A DNA stretch of 64,000 nucleotides, taken from positions 117,293 through 181,292 of the forward strand of contig JAHEGG010000002.1 of NCBI GenBank assembly GCA_024639845.1, in the 5' to 3' direction. The translations under genes and the position numbers were made by a program. The notes under the pieces are model-generated. The model was not told where the DNA came from. It saw only the letters and a program-made list of their open reading frames with translations, and made no database searches. Below are positions 43,443 to 51,711 of the stretch, one piece after another (the stretch's first letter is position 1; each line of letters starts with the position of its first letter). Source of the DNA: Microbacteriaceae bacterium. Lineage in GTDB: Bacteria; Actinomycetota; Actinomycetes; Actinomycetales; Microbacteriaceae.

Positions 43443-44420
43443 CAGGCGTTCGAGGTCGCCGTGAACTTCCATCGCGCCGACCAAACCCTTGCCTTCGAGA
43501 AGCACATGGCCCGTGGCATCCGAGTGTTTAATGTGGATGACGGCGTCCAGGGTTTCATCGACACGCTGATGCATTTCGGTGCGAATCGGCGCATGCAATA
43601 GACCGCCTCGCACGCGGTCGGCGCTTAGCTCGAGAACACCATCTGGTGATTGCAATCGCCATTGAATGTGCGAGTCGGTGATCTTCAGTTCCAGTTCCTT
43701 CGCGCCGTTGTAAGTGGTCCAGCGATGCAGCTTGCCGCCATGCTTGAGACCCACGATGTAGCCGCGAAATGGACGACCGATCCAAGGAATCACCGCGACC
43801 GAACCGATCAGGCTTGCCTTAGCATCCGAGTCGATGTGGTTGCTGTGCAGCCAAACGTAGCCACTCGGAAACGCCTTCCCCCAGTCCTTTTCGATGTAGC
43901 CTCGGCCACCATCGAAGTTAGCGGTTTGACCTTCGACCTGCAGGGTTCCGCCCAGTTCGTGTCCGAAAGATACGATGCCGTGAAAGCATTCCATGAATGG
44001 AACGGCGCCGAACCAGCCCATGATTCCGGGTGACAGGGGCGTCACCGGCCAAGGATCGAGCTGGCTCTCGAAACGAATCGAGCCGTTGAGCTGCGGAAGG
44101 TCGAGCGTCACGCCCTCCGCCGAAAAACGGTTGTTGCCTATCGACACTTCGAAGCGATCGGCAGATGCCTCGAACTGGCCTGCCTCAAATCGGTGATACC
44201 AAGACCGGCCGGTCGCCCCATCGAGGACCTGAATGAACGCTTCTCTTTTGTCTGACCCACCTAGACCGAGAAAAACGCCTGGGATGATCGCCCAGCGTTG
44301 CTTATGATCAGCACTCACCAACTTGACATACCAGCCCTCGAAGAACTCCTTCGAGCGGCCGTGCCCATGAAACCCCTCGGGATGCATCATCCCTTTGAAA
44401 AATTGTGCCGGCGTTCGCAT
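43431..44420 (-). CDS. Tocopherol cyclase-like family protein
   Basis: A 329 aa protein resembling the tocopherol cyclase / lipocalin-like family. Recognisable segments are KEFFEGWYVKLVSADH near the N terminus, MECFHGIVSFGHELGGTL and RGYIEKDWGKAFPSGYVWLHSNH near residue 190. Most bacterial members have no known substrate, and a real tocopherol pathway is not expected in this organism. It lies just downstream of an alpha/beta hydrolase gene in the same direction, nine bases apart. ATG 44420 is chosen by the -10 box. Confidence 0.72.
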   Translation of the reverse strand: MRTPAQFFKGMMHPEGFHGHGRSKEFFEGWYVKLVSADHKQRWAIIPGVFLGLGGSDKREAFIQVLDGATGRSWYHRFEAGQFEASADRFEVSIGNNRFSAEGVTLDLPQLNGSIRFESQLDPWPVTPLSPGIMGWFGAVPFMECFHGIVSFGHELGGTLQVEGQTANFDGGRGYIEKDWGKAFPSGYVWLHSNHIDSDAKASLIGSVAVIPWIGRPFRGYIVGLKHGGKLHRWTTYNGAKELELKITDSHIQWRLQSPDGVLELSADRVRGGLLHAPIRTEMHQRVDETLDAVIHIKHSDATGHVLLEGKGLVGAMEVHGDLERLLSI

Positions 44421-44426
44421 AGCCAA

Positions 44427-44432
44427 AGTCTA
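44427..44432 (-). promoter_or_regulatory. Probable -10 box of the tocopherol cyclase-like gene (leaderless)
   Basis: On the minus strand TAGACT, six bases, then ATG at 44420. The box overlaps the last codons of the hydrolase gene, so the gene may have its own promoter despite the tight spacing. Confidence 0.45.
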
Positions 44433-45263
44433 TGCACGAAGCTTGGCGATAAATCTGGTTACTACCCTGAGAAAGTCGGTGGGGTCTTCTTCGTGAGCGA
44501 GGTGGCCTGTGTTAGGCACCAGATAAATCGAATGCCCCGTGATGCGCTCGGCAACCTTGAAGGTGTCTTCGACCTTTACGATTCGATCGTGATCTCCAGT
44601 GATCACCAGAACAGGCATTTCGAGCCGCCACAGATTGTCTCGAACTGAGTTGCTCTGGACAGCGGTCATGAACCTCCAAAGGGCTACTCTCCACTCGTCG
44701 CGACTCATCGGTGCTGTGTAACCAGAAACCACCTCATCGGTGAGTTTTGCTGGGTCAAAGAACGAATCGTTGAGAATCTTCATGCCGGCCTTGGCAAAGG
44801 ATTTGAGTAGTCGGTCGCCGAGGTGTTCCATGGCCGCGCCTCGCATTATGGCTCCGGCGAATCTTGGCACAGGTGGTTTGCTCCAAATGGCAGGCGATTC
44901 CAGCACAAGTGCGCTCACCAACTCGGGATGCAAAAGTGCAAATTCGGTAGCCACGAGTGCACCTGCCGAATGCCCAACAACCACTACTGGTCTGCCTTTG
45001 GCATTATGCTCGACAATGGCCTTTAGTAACAGCACCTGTCCAGCCAATGAGTAGCAATCGGGATCGCCGCGTTCAACAATAGGTGTGAAGCCGAATCCTG
45101 GGCGGTCGTAGGCGACGACGTGTCCGAGTTCGGCGAGTGGCCCGGTGACCGTTCGCCAGCTAAAAGTGCTGGCACCAAATCCGTGAAGCAGCAAGATCAA
45201 TCGCTCACCAGCTGGGTTAACTTCGAGCCATTCAACCGGATAATCAAGCACCGTTTTCTGCAT
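44430..45263 (-). CDS. Alpha/beta hydrolase
   Basis: A 277 aa serine hydrolase: oxyanion region LLHGFGASTFSWR, nucleophile elbow VVGHSAGALVATEFA near residue 98, ITGDHDRIV with the acid, and the catalytic histidine in NTGHLAHEEDP. Family assignment is firm. The substrate is unknown; the position before the tocopherol cyclase-like gene could indicate a lipid-like ester. Confidence 0.85.
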   Translation of the reverse strand: MQKTVLDYPVEWLEVNPAGERLILLLHGFGASTFSWRTVTGPLAELGHVVAYDRPGFGFTPIVERGDPDCYSLAGQVLLLKAIVEHNAKGRPVVVVGHSAGALVATEFALLHPELVSALVLESPAIWSKPPVPRFAGAIMRGAAMEHLGDRLLKSFAKAGMKILNDSFFDPAKLTDEVVSGYTAPMSRDEWRVALWRFMTAVQSNSVRDNLWRLEMPVLVITGDHDRIVKVEDTFKVAERITGHSIYLVPNTGHLAHEEDPTDFLRVVTRFIAKLRA

Positions 45264-45269
45264 GGTTCA

Positions 45270-45275
45270 AGCCTA
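45270..45275 (-). promoter_or_regulatory. Probable -10 box of the alpha/beta hydrolase gene (leaderless)
   Basis: On the minus strand TAGGCT, six bases, then ATG at 45263. Confidence 0.5.
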
Positions 45276-45296
45276 AGGATGCAGAGCTCGCTCAAC

Positions 45297-45302
45297 TAGG
45301 CT
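45297..45302 (+). promoter_or_regulatory. Probable -10 box of the DUF1761 gene (leaderless)
   Basis: TAGGCT, seven bases, then ATG at 45310. The identical hexamer serves the divergent hydrolase gene. Confidence 0.5.
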
Positions 45303-45309
45303 GTGAAGC

Positions 45310-45738
45310 ATGTTCATTTTTTATGGGATCAACTTCTGGGCAGTGTTCGCTGCAGCAATCGCCTCGTTCGTAATCGGGGCCGTCTGGTTCGGGCCTAAGA
45401 CCTTTTATCCAACCTGGTGGAAAGCGCTGGGCAAGTCGCCGGATGATCAACCGGGTTCGGCAAACATGGGAGCAGTTTTCGCACTCACCTTTGTCGGAGT
45501 CTTGCTCTCTTGCCTCGGTTTAGCGGTTGTTATCAATTTCGCCAACAGTGCCTTTGGTGCTATGAATTGGCTTTCAGGCGCGTTTCTGGGCGCGCTGCTC
45601 GGCTTGCTAATCGGTGGTGGCGCTTCTCTCAGCCACAGAATGTTTTCAGGCCAAGGTCTCAAAGTTTGGATTCTTGAGGTAGGAAACGACGTTGTCGCGC
45701 TCGCAGGCGCAGGCGCAATCCTCGCTCTCTGGCACTGA
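45310..45738 (+). CDS. DUF1761 family membrane protein
   Basis: A 142 aa protein with four predicted helices. The family start INFWAVFAAAIASFVIGAVWFGPKTFYPTWWKALGKS (about 7-43) is clear, and the rest alternates small hydrophobic helices with glycine-rich turns. Function unknown. Its stop overlaps the ATG of the DUF1801 gene (TGATG), so the two are translationally coupled. Confidence 0.8.
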   Translation: MFIFYGINFWAVFAAAIASFVIGAVWFGPKTFYPTWWKALGKSPDDQPGSANMGAVFALTFVGVLLSCLGLAVVINFANSAFGAMNWLSGAFLGALLGLLIGGGASLSHRMFSGQGLKVWILEVGNDVVALAGAGAILALWH

Positions 45739-46088
45739 TGTCCAAGCAAGAAATCGACGATTACCTAGAGGGGCTCGACGAGCCAAAACGATCTAGCCTC
45801 GAGACTCTGCGCGAGCGCATCCTTTTGGCTCTGCCAGAAGCCGAACAGTGCATTTCTTATGGAATGCCGGCATTCAGGGTGCAGGGCAAGGTTTTGGCTG
45901 GATTCGCCGCCTTCAAGCATCACCTCGCCTATCTGCCGCACAGTGGGCGGGTATTTTCGGAAATCCCAGAGCTCGATTCCTTCGTAAAAACCGCCGGATC
46001 GCTGCACTTCGAACCCGACCAACCGCTCAGCCAAGAGATTGTGAATCGACTCGTCGAGGTGCGTCGCGCCCAAGCACTCGGCGATTGA
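45738..46088 (+). CDS. DUF1801 (YdhG-like) protein
   Basis: A 116 aa soluble protein of the YdhG/iron-chaperone-like fold. Typical segments are IDDYLEGLDEPKRSSLETLRE, ILLALPEAEQCISYGMPAFRV and LAGFAAFKHHLAYLPHSG. The biochemical role is unsettled. The one-base overlap with the DUF1761 gene makes co-expression likely. Confidence 0.85.
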   Translation: MSKQEIDDYLEGLDEPKRSSLETLRERILLALPEAEQCISYGMPAFRVQGKVLAGFAAFKHHLAYLPHSGRVFSEIPELDSFVKTAGSLHFEPDQPLSQEIVNRLVEVRRAQALGD

Positions 46089-46129
46089 ACACAACGGTAG
46101 TCTTTTGGTTGGGGAAGTCATCGGGGTGA

Positions 46130-47290
46130 GTGTTGAGTAGCAATCGAATTCAGGGTCTAGACGCCGCACGCGGGTCGATGATGCTACTGGGAGTATTAGT
46201 TCACGCCGCAATCGTCATTCCGGCGGTCATGGCTACATCGACGTTCGAAAGTGCCTTTTTCGCAATTTTTTATGCCTTGGTGCATCTATTTCGCATGCCG
46301 GTTTTCTTTATGATTTCGGGAATCTTCGCGGCTCGAATCCTAAAAACCGAAGGTGCCAGGGCCTTCTTGATCAGCCGCTTCAAGCGAATCGTGTCGGTAT
46401 TTTTCACCGCAGCCGCCATCGTGGCAATTTTCCTTTGGAACACAGGCTGCACTTGGTGCTCAGGGACCGCATCCCGTGACTATCTAAACACCGGGCTGAT
46501 TTATCTTTGGTTCCTCTACTACCTCGCCATAATCTCGCACGTTGCGCTTTTGGTTTGGCTTGCCGTGCGCTGGTTCAAAACACGGATGCTGACCGCAAGC
46601 CCAACGCCCAACTCGAGTTCAGTCACCTCACGCCGCAACAGGTTGCGACTTCGGCCCGTGCAGGTATTGGCTATCGGCTTGCTGCTCGGGCTCATCCCGG
46701 GTTTAACGGATCAAACCGGCCAGGTCAGAGTTGAGATGGGTTGGATTCCTAATCTTGCCCTGCTGGTGTTTTTCGGCGCATTTTTCGCAATTGGTTGGCT
46801 GATTGACGGCGATCGCGATGCGTTGCTTGCCGATATTAAGTCGGGCACTTTGATTAACACGGTAATGGCTGCGCTGCTATCGCTCGGTTCATGGCTGCTG
46901 ATGGCCCAATCGGCTTTCACCTGGCAACCTTTCGTGCAGGTTTTGGCGGTTACCTTCGCAAGCTTTGCGGTGACTGGATTGTTTTTGCGATACCTTCACA
47001 CCGAAAGCGCTGCTGTGCGCTACCTTGCCGACAGTTCCTATTGGGTTTATCTATTTCACGCTCCGGTTATGTATGTGACCGTGTTTGCGCTTTCGAAAAC
47101 CGGGCTTTCGCCGCTTGTGATTGCCGTTCTAGCAATAACTGCTGCCCTTGCCGTTACGCTGTTGACCTATCACTATCTAGTTCGGCCGACTATCATCGGT
47201 CGATATCTAAGCGGCCGTCGTCGTCCCCGCCGCATCCGAGGTCTTGTCGAAACGGCGCAACATTCCCGCGCAAGCGGCGGCGGCAATTAG
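46130..47290 (+). CDS. Acyltransferase-3 family membrane protein
   Basis: A 386 aa integral membrane acyltransferase with about ten helices. The N terminus IQGLDAARGSMMLLGVLVHAAIV carries the catalytic-type histidine, followed by FRMPVFFMISGIFAARIL, as in OpgC-like O-acyltransferases. It modifies an unknown surface molecule. GTG 46130 is the likely start. The C-terminal basic tail (RYLSGRRRPRRIRG) is encoded in DNA that also encodes the end of the MFS gene on the other strand, an 84-base overlap. Confidence 0.85.
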   Translation: MLSSNRIQGLDAARGSMMLLGVLVHAAIVIPAVMATSTFESAFFAIFYALVHLFRMPVFFMISGIFAARILKTEGARAFLISRFKRIVSVFFTAAAIVAIFLWNTGCTWCSGTASRDYLNTGLIYLWFLYYLAIISHVALLVWLAVRWFKTRMLTASPTPNSSSVTSRRNRLRLRPVQVLAIGLLLGLIPGLTDQTGQVRVEMGWIPNLALLVFFGAFFAIGWLIDGDRDALLADIKSGTLINTVMAALLSLGSWLLMAQSAFTWQPFVQVLAVTFASFAVTGLFLRYLHTESAAVRYLADSSYWVYLFHAPVMYVTVFALSKTGLSPLVIAVLAITAALAVTLLTYHYLVRPTIIGRYLSGRRRPRRIRGLVETAQHSRASGGGN

Positions 47291-48475
47291 GCAAAGCGTT
47301 GCCGCGGTAATCCAGGCAATGAAGTAATCGCCCTGAGTGTCGCGAATCAGACCGGCAAACCAAGCAGCCACAGCCGCGCCAATCATGTGGGAGGCGAAAA
47401 CCCAACCATAGATCAACGGTGAACGCTCCAGCCCAAAATATTTGCGACAGAGTTCAACGGTTGGAGGCACGGTAGCGATCCAGTCGAGGCCATAAAAAAC
47501 CACAAAGAAAAGCATCGGTGGTTGCACGTCGGGGCCGAGCACGAACGGCACCGTGAACAGAGCCACACCACGAAGGCCGTAATAGAAAATCAGAAGAATC
47601 GCTGGATCGAATCGGTCGGTGAGCCAGCCCGAGGCAATCGTGCCGATGAAGTCAAAGATGCCCACCACCGCTAAGAGTCCAGCGGCAAGAGTAGTGGGCA
47701 TGCCGTGGTCGTGTGCTGCAGGTATGAAGTGCGCGCCGATGAGTCCATTCGTGGTCCAACCGCAAACAAAAAAGGTTCCGGCGAGGATCCAGAACTCTTT
47801 CGTGCGTGCGGCTTGAGCCAGGGCATCCAGGGATGTGCGAATCGAGGTCGGCCCTTTGCCTAGAGGTTGAGCGTGCGGACCGCCGTAAGGCTCGGTGTTG
47901 GCGTGCTTGGGGCTGTCTTTGAAAACCAGGAGAAAGAGCGGGATGAGTGCGACGGCGAAGAGGGTGACGACCATCGTGCCGCGCCTCCATCCGCCTTGTT
48001 CGACGATCGAAGTTATCAAGGGTAGAAACAGCAGCTGACCAGTGGCGTAGGCTGCCGAGAAAACTCCGGTGATGAGCCCTCTGCGCTTGGTGAACCATTG
48101 GTTGGCAACCGAGGCCGCGAACACGAGTGCGAGACATCCCGTGCCGATTCCGACGAGGATGCCCCACAACACGACCAACTGCCAGAGTTCGGTCATGAAC
48201 AGAGTTAGCCCGGTGCCCAGCGCTATCAGCCCCAGAGCCGCGCTGGCAATGCGTTTGGTGCCGAATCTGGCCATGAGCACTGCGGCAATCGGTGCGGTCA
48301 CGCCATAGAGCACAAGGTTTAGAGATAGGGCCGATGAAGTTTGCGAGCGGGTCCAACCGAATTCCATTTCGAGTGGCATGAACAAGACCGAAGTAGTCGA
48401 TCGAAACGCAGCTGCCGCGATCAAGACCAAAAAGGTGATGCCTGCAACTAGCCAGGCGCGGTGAAGTTTAGCCAC
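47207..48475 (-). CDS. Major facilitator superfamily transporter
   Basis: A 422 aa transporter with 12 predicted helices. The intracellular loop 2-3 reads LMARFGTKRIASAALG, matching the MFS motif, and loop 8-9 reads SGWLTDRFDPAIL. It resembles the monocarboxylate/oxalate-formate antiporter branch, but the substrate is unknown. GTG 48475 overlaps the end of hisN by eight bases, so it is the last gene of the aroA-rsgA-hisN unit. Its 3' end overlaps the acyltransferase gene. Confidence 0.85.
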   Translation of the reverse strand: MAKLHRAWLVAGITFLVLIAAAAFRSTTSVLFMPLEMEFGWTRSQTSSALSLNLVLYGVTAPIAAVLMARFGTKRIASAALGLIALGTGLTLFMTELWQLVVLWGILVGIGTGCLALVFAASVANQWFTKRRGLITGVFSAAYATGQLLFLPLITSIVEQGGWRRGTMVVTLFAVALIPLFLLVFKDSPKHANTEPYGGPHAQPLGKGPTSIRTSLDALAQAARTKEFWILAGTFFVCGWTTNGLIGAHFIPAAHDHGMPTTLAAGLLAVVGIFDFIGTIASGWLTDRFDPAILLIFYYGLRGVALFTVPFVLGPDVQPPMLFFVVFYGLDWIATVPPTVELCRKYFGLERSPLIYGWVFASHMIGAAVAAWFAGLIRDTQGDYFIAWITAATLCLIAAAACAGMLRRFDKTSDAAGTTTAA

Positions 48476-49253
48476 GACCGAAGGCTTCCAGTGAGTCTAT
48501 GTGGAGTTTTGCGTTGGTGGCGAGAACCGACGATGTCTCGGGGGTCAGATCGCCATCGATTGCGCTAAAGGTTCCGCCAGCTTGCTCGACCACTGGCACG
48601 AGAGCCGCGATATCGTAGATTTTGAGGTCGTGTTCCGCCACGATTTCGAGGGTGCCCTCAGCGAGCAGCATGTATGACCAAAAGTCGCCATAGGCCCTCG
48701 TCCGCCAGATCTTGCGGCTCAGAGTCACCAGCTGGTCGAGCATCCCGGCACGATCCCAGAGTTGCAAGTTGTTATAAGACAGGGATGCGTGAGCAAGGTC
48801 ACTCACGCCCGAAACTCGAATCTCACGAACCGAACCATCAACGTCTCTCGTGTGCGCTCCGGAGCCCGGAGCCGCCCACCAGCGACGGCCTAGCGCAGGT
48901 GCAGAAACTACGCTGACCACGGGTTTGCCATCGACCGCAAGTGCAATCAGAGAGGCCCAAACTGGAACTCCGCGCATAAAGTTGGCGGTTCCGTCGATTG
49001 GGTCGATGATCCAAGTGCGACTGCCAGAGCCAGAGTTGCCAAACTCTTCACCGATAAGCGCATCGTTTGGGCGTTCTTCGGCCAGAATCTGCTTGATTGC
49101 GAGCTCGACAGCGCGATCTGCATCGGTCACCGGCGACGAATCGGGTTTAGTCTCAACCACTAGGTCTTGGGCCCGAAAACGCTCGAACGAGATTGCATCG
49201 GCGGCATCGGCAAGCCGCAGGGCAAGCTCTAGGTCGCTGGCAAAATCTGGCAT
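48468..49253 (-). CDS. hisN: Inositol monophosphatase family enzyme, probable histidinol-phosphatase
   Basis: A 261 aa lithium-sensitive-type phosphatase: GEEFGNSG, the metal site WIIDPIDGTANFMRGVPVW and the C-terminal motif IYDIAALVPVVEQAGG. The variation from WDxAA to YDIAA is common in HisN. In several actinobacteria this member follows aroA and rsgA and is the histidinol-phosphate phosphatase; the symbol rests on that context. It could instead be an inositol phosphatase or SuhB-like. Confidence 0.8.
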   Translation of the reverse strand: MPDFASDLELALRLADAADAISFERFRAQDLVVETKPDSSPVTDADRAVELAIKQILAEERPNDALIGEEFGNSGSGSRTWIIDPIDGTANFMRGVPVWASLIALAVDGKPVVSVVSAPALGRRWWAAPGSGAHTRDVDGSVREIRVSGVSDLAHASLSYNNLQLWDRAGMLDQLVTLSRKIWRTRAYGDFWSYMLLAEGTLEIVAEHDLKIYDIAALVPVVEQAGGTFSAIDGDLTPETSSVLATNAKLHIDSLEAFGRG

Positions 49254-49259
49254 GAAATA

Positions 49260-49265
49260 ACCCTA
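49260..49265 (-). promoter_or_regulatory. Tentative internal -10 box before hisN
   Basis: On the minus strand TAGGGT, six bases, then ATG at 49253. It overlaps the rsgA stop codon, so it may be chance inside an operon. Confidence 0.25.
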
Positions 49266-50282
49266 CTCGGCGTCTACGGTGGTGATCAGGCGACGCAGCG
49301 AATCGACCCTTCCTGCACCTTGTTCGCCCAAGGTTCCAGCAGCAAGGGCCGCGTCAAGTTCGCAATCGGGGGAGTCGGCAAGGTGCGAGCAGTCCCGCGG
49401 GCACCGTTCGATAACTTTCCAGAGGTCTTCAAAGGAGCGCAAGAGCGACTTCGGGTCGATATGTCCGAGACCAAACGAACGAACTCCAGGTGTGTCGATG
49501 ATCCAGCCGTTTTCAAGTTGAATCGCACGCACCGAAGAGCTGGTGTGTCGACCGCGCCCGGTCACGGTGTTGACGCCGCCAGTCGCACGTTCGGCAAGAG
49601 GAGCCAAGGCGTTCACCAGCGTCGATTTTCCAACTCCTGAATGGCCAACCATCACGGTGATTTCGCCATCGAGCAGTTTGCCGAGCTCGGCGAGAGCAGG
49701 GTCATCCGAGCGATTTTTGACCACCGGGATGCTCAAGCCAGCAAAATTCGCAAGAAAATCGGCTGGGTCGGCCAGATCGCACTTGGTGATCACGAGAATT
49801 GGCTGGAGCCCCGCGTCATAGGCAGCCGCGAGGTATCGGTCGATCAAGCGGGTGCGCGGTTCTGGGTTTGCAATGGCCGTAACAATCGCCATCTGGGTTG
49901 CGTTCGCAACGATCACTCGTTCAACCTGGTCGGTGTCATCGGCACTTCGTCGAAGCAAGGATGTTCGCGGCTCGATTCGCACGATGCGGGCGAGCGCGCC
50001 TTCTGTCTCTGATGTGTCACCTGCGAGCGCTACTCGGTCACCCACCGCGGCGCCGGTCTTTCTGAGCTCTTTAGCCAAAGTGGCTGAGATGTCGCGCTGT
50101 TCGTCTTCGAGCAGAACTCGATAACGCCCCAGATCGACTCCGGTCACAAACCCGATCGGCACATTCTTGTGCTCCGGGCGGTTTTTTGTTCGTGGCTTGT
50201 TCCCTTTGGGGTTCGGTCGCACACGAATGTCGTCTTCATCGAGATCGTGTTTGCCGGCTTCGGGTTCGTAGAGCCAGCTCAA
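49263..50282 (-). CDS. rsgA: Ribosome small subunit-dependent GTPase RsgA
   Basis: A circularly permuted GTPase of 30S maturation, 339 aa. An N-terminal OB domain precedes G4 (VITKCDLAD), then the P-loop VGHSGVGKSTLVNAL near 217 and G3 DTPGVRSFGL. The zinc-binding end is CPRDCSHLADSPDCELD with the Cys-His-Cys set. The start is TTG at 50282, overlapping the aroA stop (TTGA); the first residues SWLYEPE match family starts. Confidence 0.93.
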   Translation of the reverse strand: MSWLYEPEAGKHDLDEDDIRVRPNPKGNKPRTKNRPEHKNVPIGFVTGVDLGRYRVLLEDEQRDISATLAKELRKTGAAVGDRVALAGDTSETEGALARIVRIEPRTSLLRRSADDTDQVERVIVANATQMAIVTAIANPEPRTRLIDRYLAAAYDAGLQPILVITKCDLADPADFLANFAGLSIPVVKNRSDDPALAELGKLLDGEITVMVGHSGVGKSTLVNALAPLAERATGGVNTVTGRGRHTSSSVRAIQLENGWIIDTPGVRSFGLGHIDPKSLLRSFEDLWKVIERCPRDCSHLADSPDCELDAALAAGTLGEQGAGRVDSLRRLITTVDAE

Positions 50283-51607
50283 GCGCCAGCTCCGAGCATT
50301 TCGAACCAGAGTTGCGAGAAATTCGGCATGGTTTTAGCGGTCGTTGCGATATTTTCGACTTCGATGCCCGGCACACGCAAGCCGATGATGGCTCCAGCGG
50401 TTGCCATTCGGTGGTCCTCATAGGTTTGCCACTGGCATCCGTGAAGTTCGCTCGGGCGAATCTCAAGACCATCTTCGGTTTCGACACAGTTTCCGCCGGC
50501 TCGGTTGATTTCGGCGGTCAACGCCGCTAGCCTGTCGGTCTCGTGTCCCCGAAGGTGAGCGATTCCGCGAAGTCGACTCGGAGTGTCTGCAAACGCAGCG
50601 AGGGCTGCGACAACGGGAGCGAGCTCTCCGCCGATGGAAAGGTCGATGTCGATTCCTCGGATGCTACCGCTCGAGGTGAGCGTCAAGCCGCGTTCATCGC
50701 GCACAACTGACGCGCCCATCCGGGTGAGAATGCCTTCGAACTCGTTGCCAACCTGGGTCGTCGAGGTTGGCCAGTGGGGGATGGTCACGCTGCCCCCAGC
50801 AACCATGGCTGCTGCCAGAAACGGACCAGCGTTCGAGAGGTCTGGTTCGATCACGACTTGTCCACCGGCGATCGGTCCCGGTTCGACCCGCCAGGTGGCT
50901 TCTGAAACCTTGGATGCTGCCACGGAGCGTTTCTGCAAGCAGTCGATTGTCATGTCAATGTGGGGCATGCTGGGTAGGTGCTCGCCCGAGTGAGTCAAGG
51001 TGAGTCCGTTTGTGAATCGAGAAGCCGACAAGAGCAAACCAGAGACGAACTGACTCGACTCACTCGCATCGATAGTGAGTTCACCACCCTCGATTTCGCC
51101 TTCGCCAACAACGGTGAATGGGAGTTTGTTCTCGGCATCGTAGTCCTGAAAAACGAACACGCCTAGTTGCCTGAGCGACTGAATCGTTGTGGCCATCGGG
51201 CGACGTCTTGCTGCCTCGTCCCCGTCAAATTTCACGCGACCCAGGTGGAGGCCGGCGAGCGGAGGCACAAAACGCATCACCGTGCCAGCCAGACCGCAGT
51301 TGATGTCGATGAAATCGGCTGGGTTGTCGCTGTAGTCGGATGGTCGGGTTGTCGAAGGGATGGGGGAGACCAGGATGTGATCTTCTTCGACACTGAATCT
51401 AGCCCCGAGAGACTCGAGCGCCGAAATCATGAGCTTGCTGTCTCGAGAGAGAAGAGGTTCAACGAGGGTGGTTGGCTTTTCGGCCAAAGCGGAGAGCACA
51501 AGTTCTCGGTTGGTTAGTGACTTCGAACCGGGCAGCTTGACCGTCGCATGAATCGGCTCGGCGGCAAGGGGTGCTGGCCAAAGCGCGGAATAAGTGTCTG
51601 AAGTCAT
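50279..51607 (-). CDS. aroA: 3-phosphoshikimate 1-carboxyvinyltransferase (EPSP synthase)
   Basis: Sixth step of the shikimate pathway, target of glyphosate. Motifs: LPGSKSLTNRELVLSALA near the N terminus, NCGLAGTVMRFVPPLAG near residue 108, and RLRGIAHLRGHETDRLAAL. The AGTVMR sequence where many enzymes have GTAMRP is typical of actinobacteria. Length 442 aa is normal. Its ATG lies within the sigma factor promoter region, so the two divergent promoters overlap. Confidence 0.95.
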   Translation of the reverse strand: MTSDTYSALWPAPLAAEPIHATVKLPGSKSLTNRELVLSALAEKPTTLVEPLLSRDSKLMISALESLGARFSVEEDHILVSPIPSTTRPSDYSDNPADFIDINCGLAGTVMRFVPPLAGLHLGRVKFDGDEAARRRPMATTIQSLRQLGVFVFQDYDAENKLPFTVVGEGEIEGGELTIDASESSQFVSGLLLSASRFTNGLTLTHSGEHLPSMPHIDMTIDCLQKRSVAASKVSEATWRVEPGPIAGGQVVIEPDLSNAGPFLAAAMVAGGSVTIPHWPTSTTQVGNEFEGILTRMGASVVRDERGLTLTSSGSIRGIDIDLSIGGELAPVVAALAAFADTPSRLRGIAHLRGHETDRLAALTAEINRAGGNCVETEDGLEIRPSELHGCQWQTYEDHRMATAGAIIGLRVPGIEVENIATTAKTMPNFSQLWFEMLGAGA

Positions 51608-51612
51608 CTGTT
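51587..51612 (+). promoter_or_regulatory. SigR/SigH-type promoter (GGAAT-N18-GTT) of the sigma gene
   Basis: GGAAT (51587-51591), exactly 18 bases, then GTT (51610-51612) is a perfect match to the thiol-stress sigma consensus of Streptomyces SigR and mycobacterial SigH. It drives the adjacent sigma gene, so positive autoregulation is expected. The box set spans the aroA start codon on the other strand. Confidence 0.8.
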
Positions 51613-51615
51613 ACA

Positions 51616-51621
51616 AAAATA
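51616..51621 (-). promoter_or_regulatory. Tentative -10 box of aroA
   Basis: On the minus strand TATTTT lies eight bases before the aroA ATG. It directly abuts the SigR-type promoter, so active sigma could interfere with aroA transcription. Confidence 0.35.
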
Positions 51622-51697
51622 CCAGCAACACGTGTCGATGCCGACAGGAGAAACTTGAACGATTCATCAGTGATGGTGGCTTCACAGCCTAAACATC

Positions 51698-51703
51698 TAG
51701 ACT
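51698..51703 (+). promoter_or_regulatory. Possible second (housekeeping) -10 box of the sigma gene
   Basis: TAGACT lies eight bases before ATG 51712. Together with the upstream SigR-type promoter this would give a basal transcript for the short protein and a stress transcript for the long one. Confidence 0.4.
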
Positions 51704-51711
51704 CATTCGCA

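Noticed and set aside
47652..48356. 234-codon open frame on the minus strand within the MFS gene
   Set aside because: It is a frame-shifted shadow on the same strand; the MFS frame has proper membrane helices and motifs.
51571..51654. Sigma reading frame extended upstream to 51571
   Set aside because: That start lies upstream of the predicted transcription start, so it could not be translated from the recognised promoter; TTG 51655 or ATG 51712 fit better.
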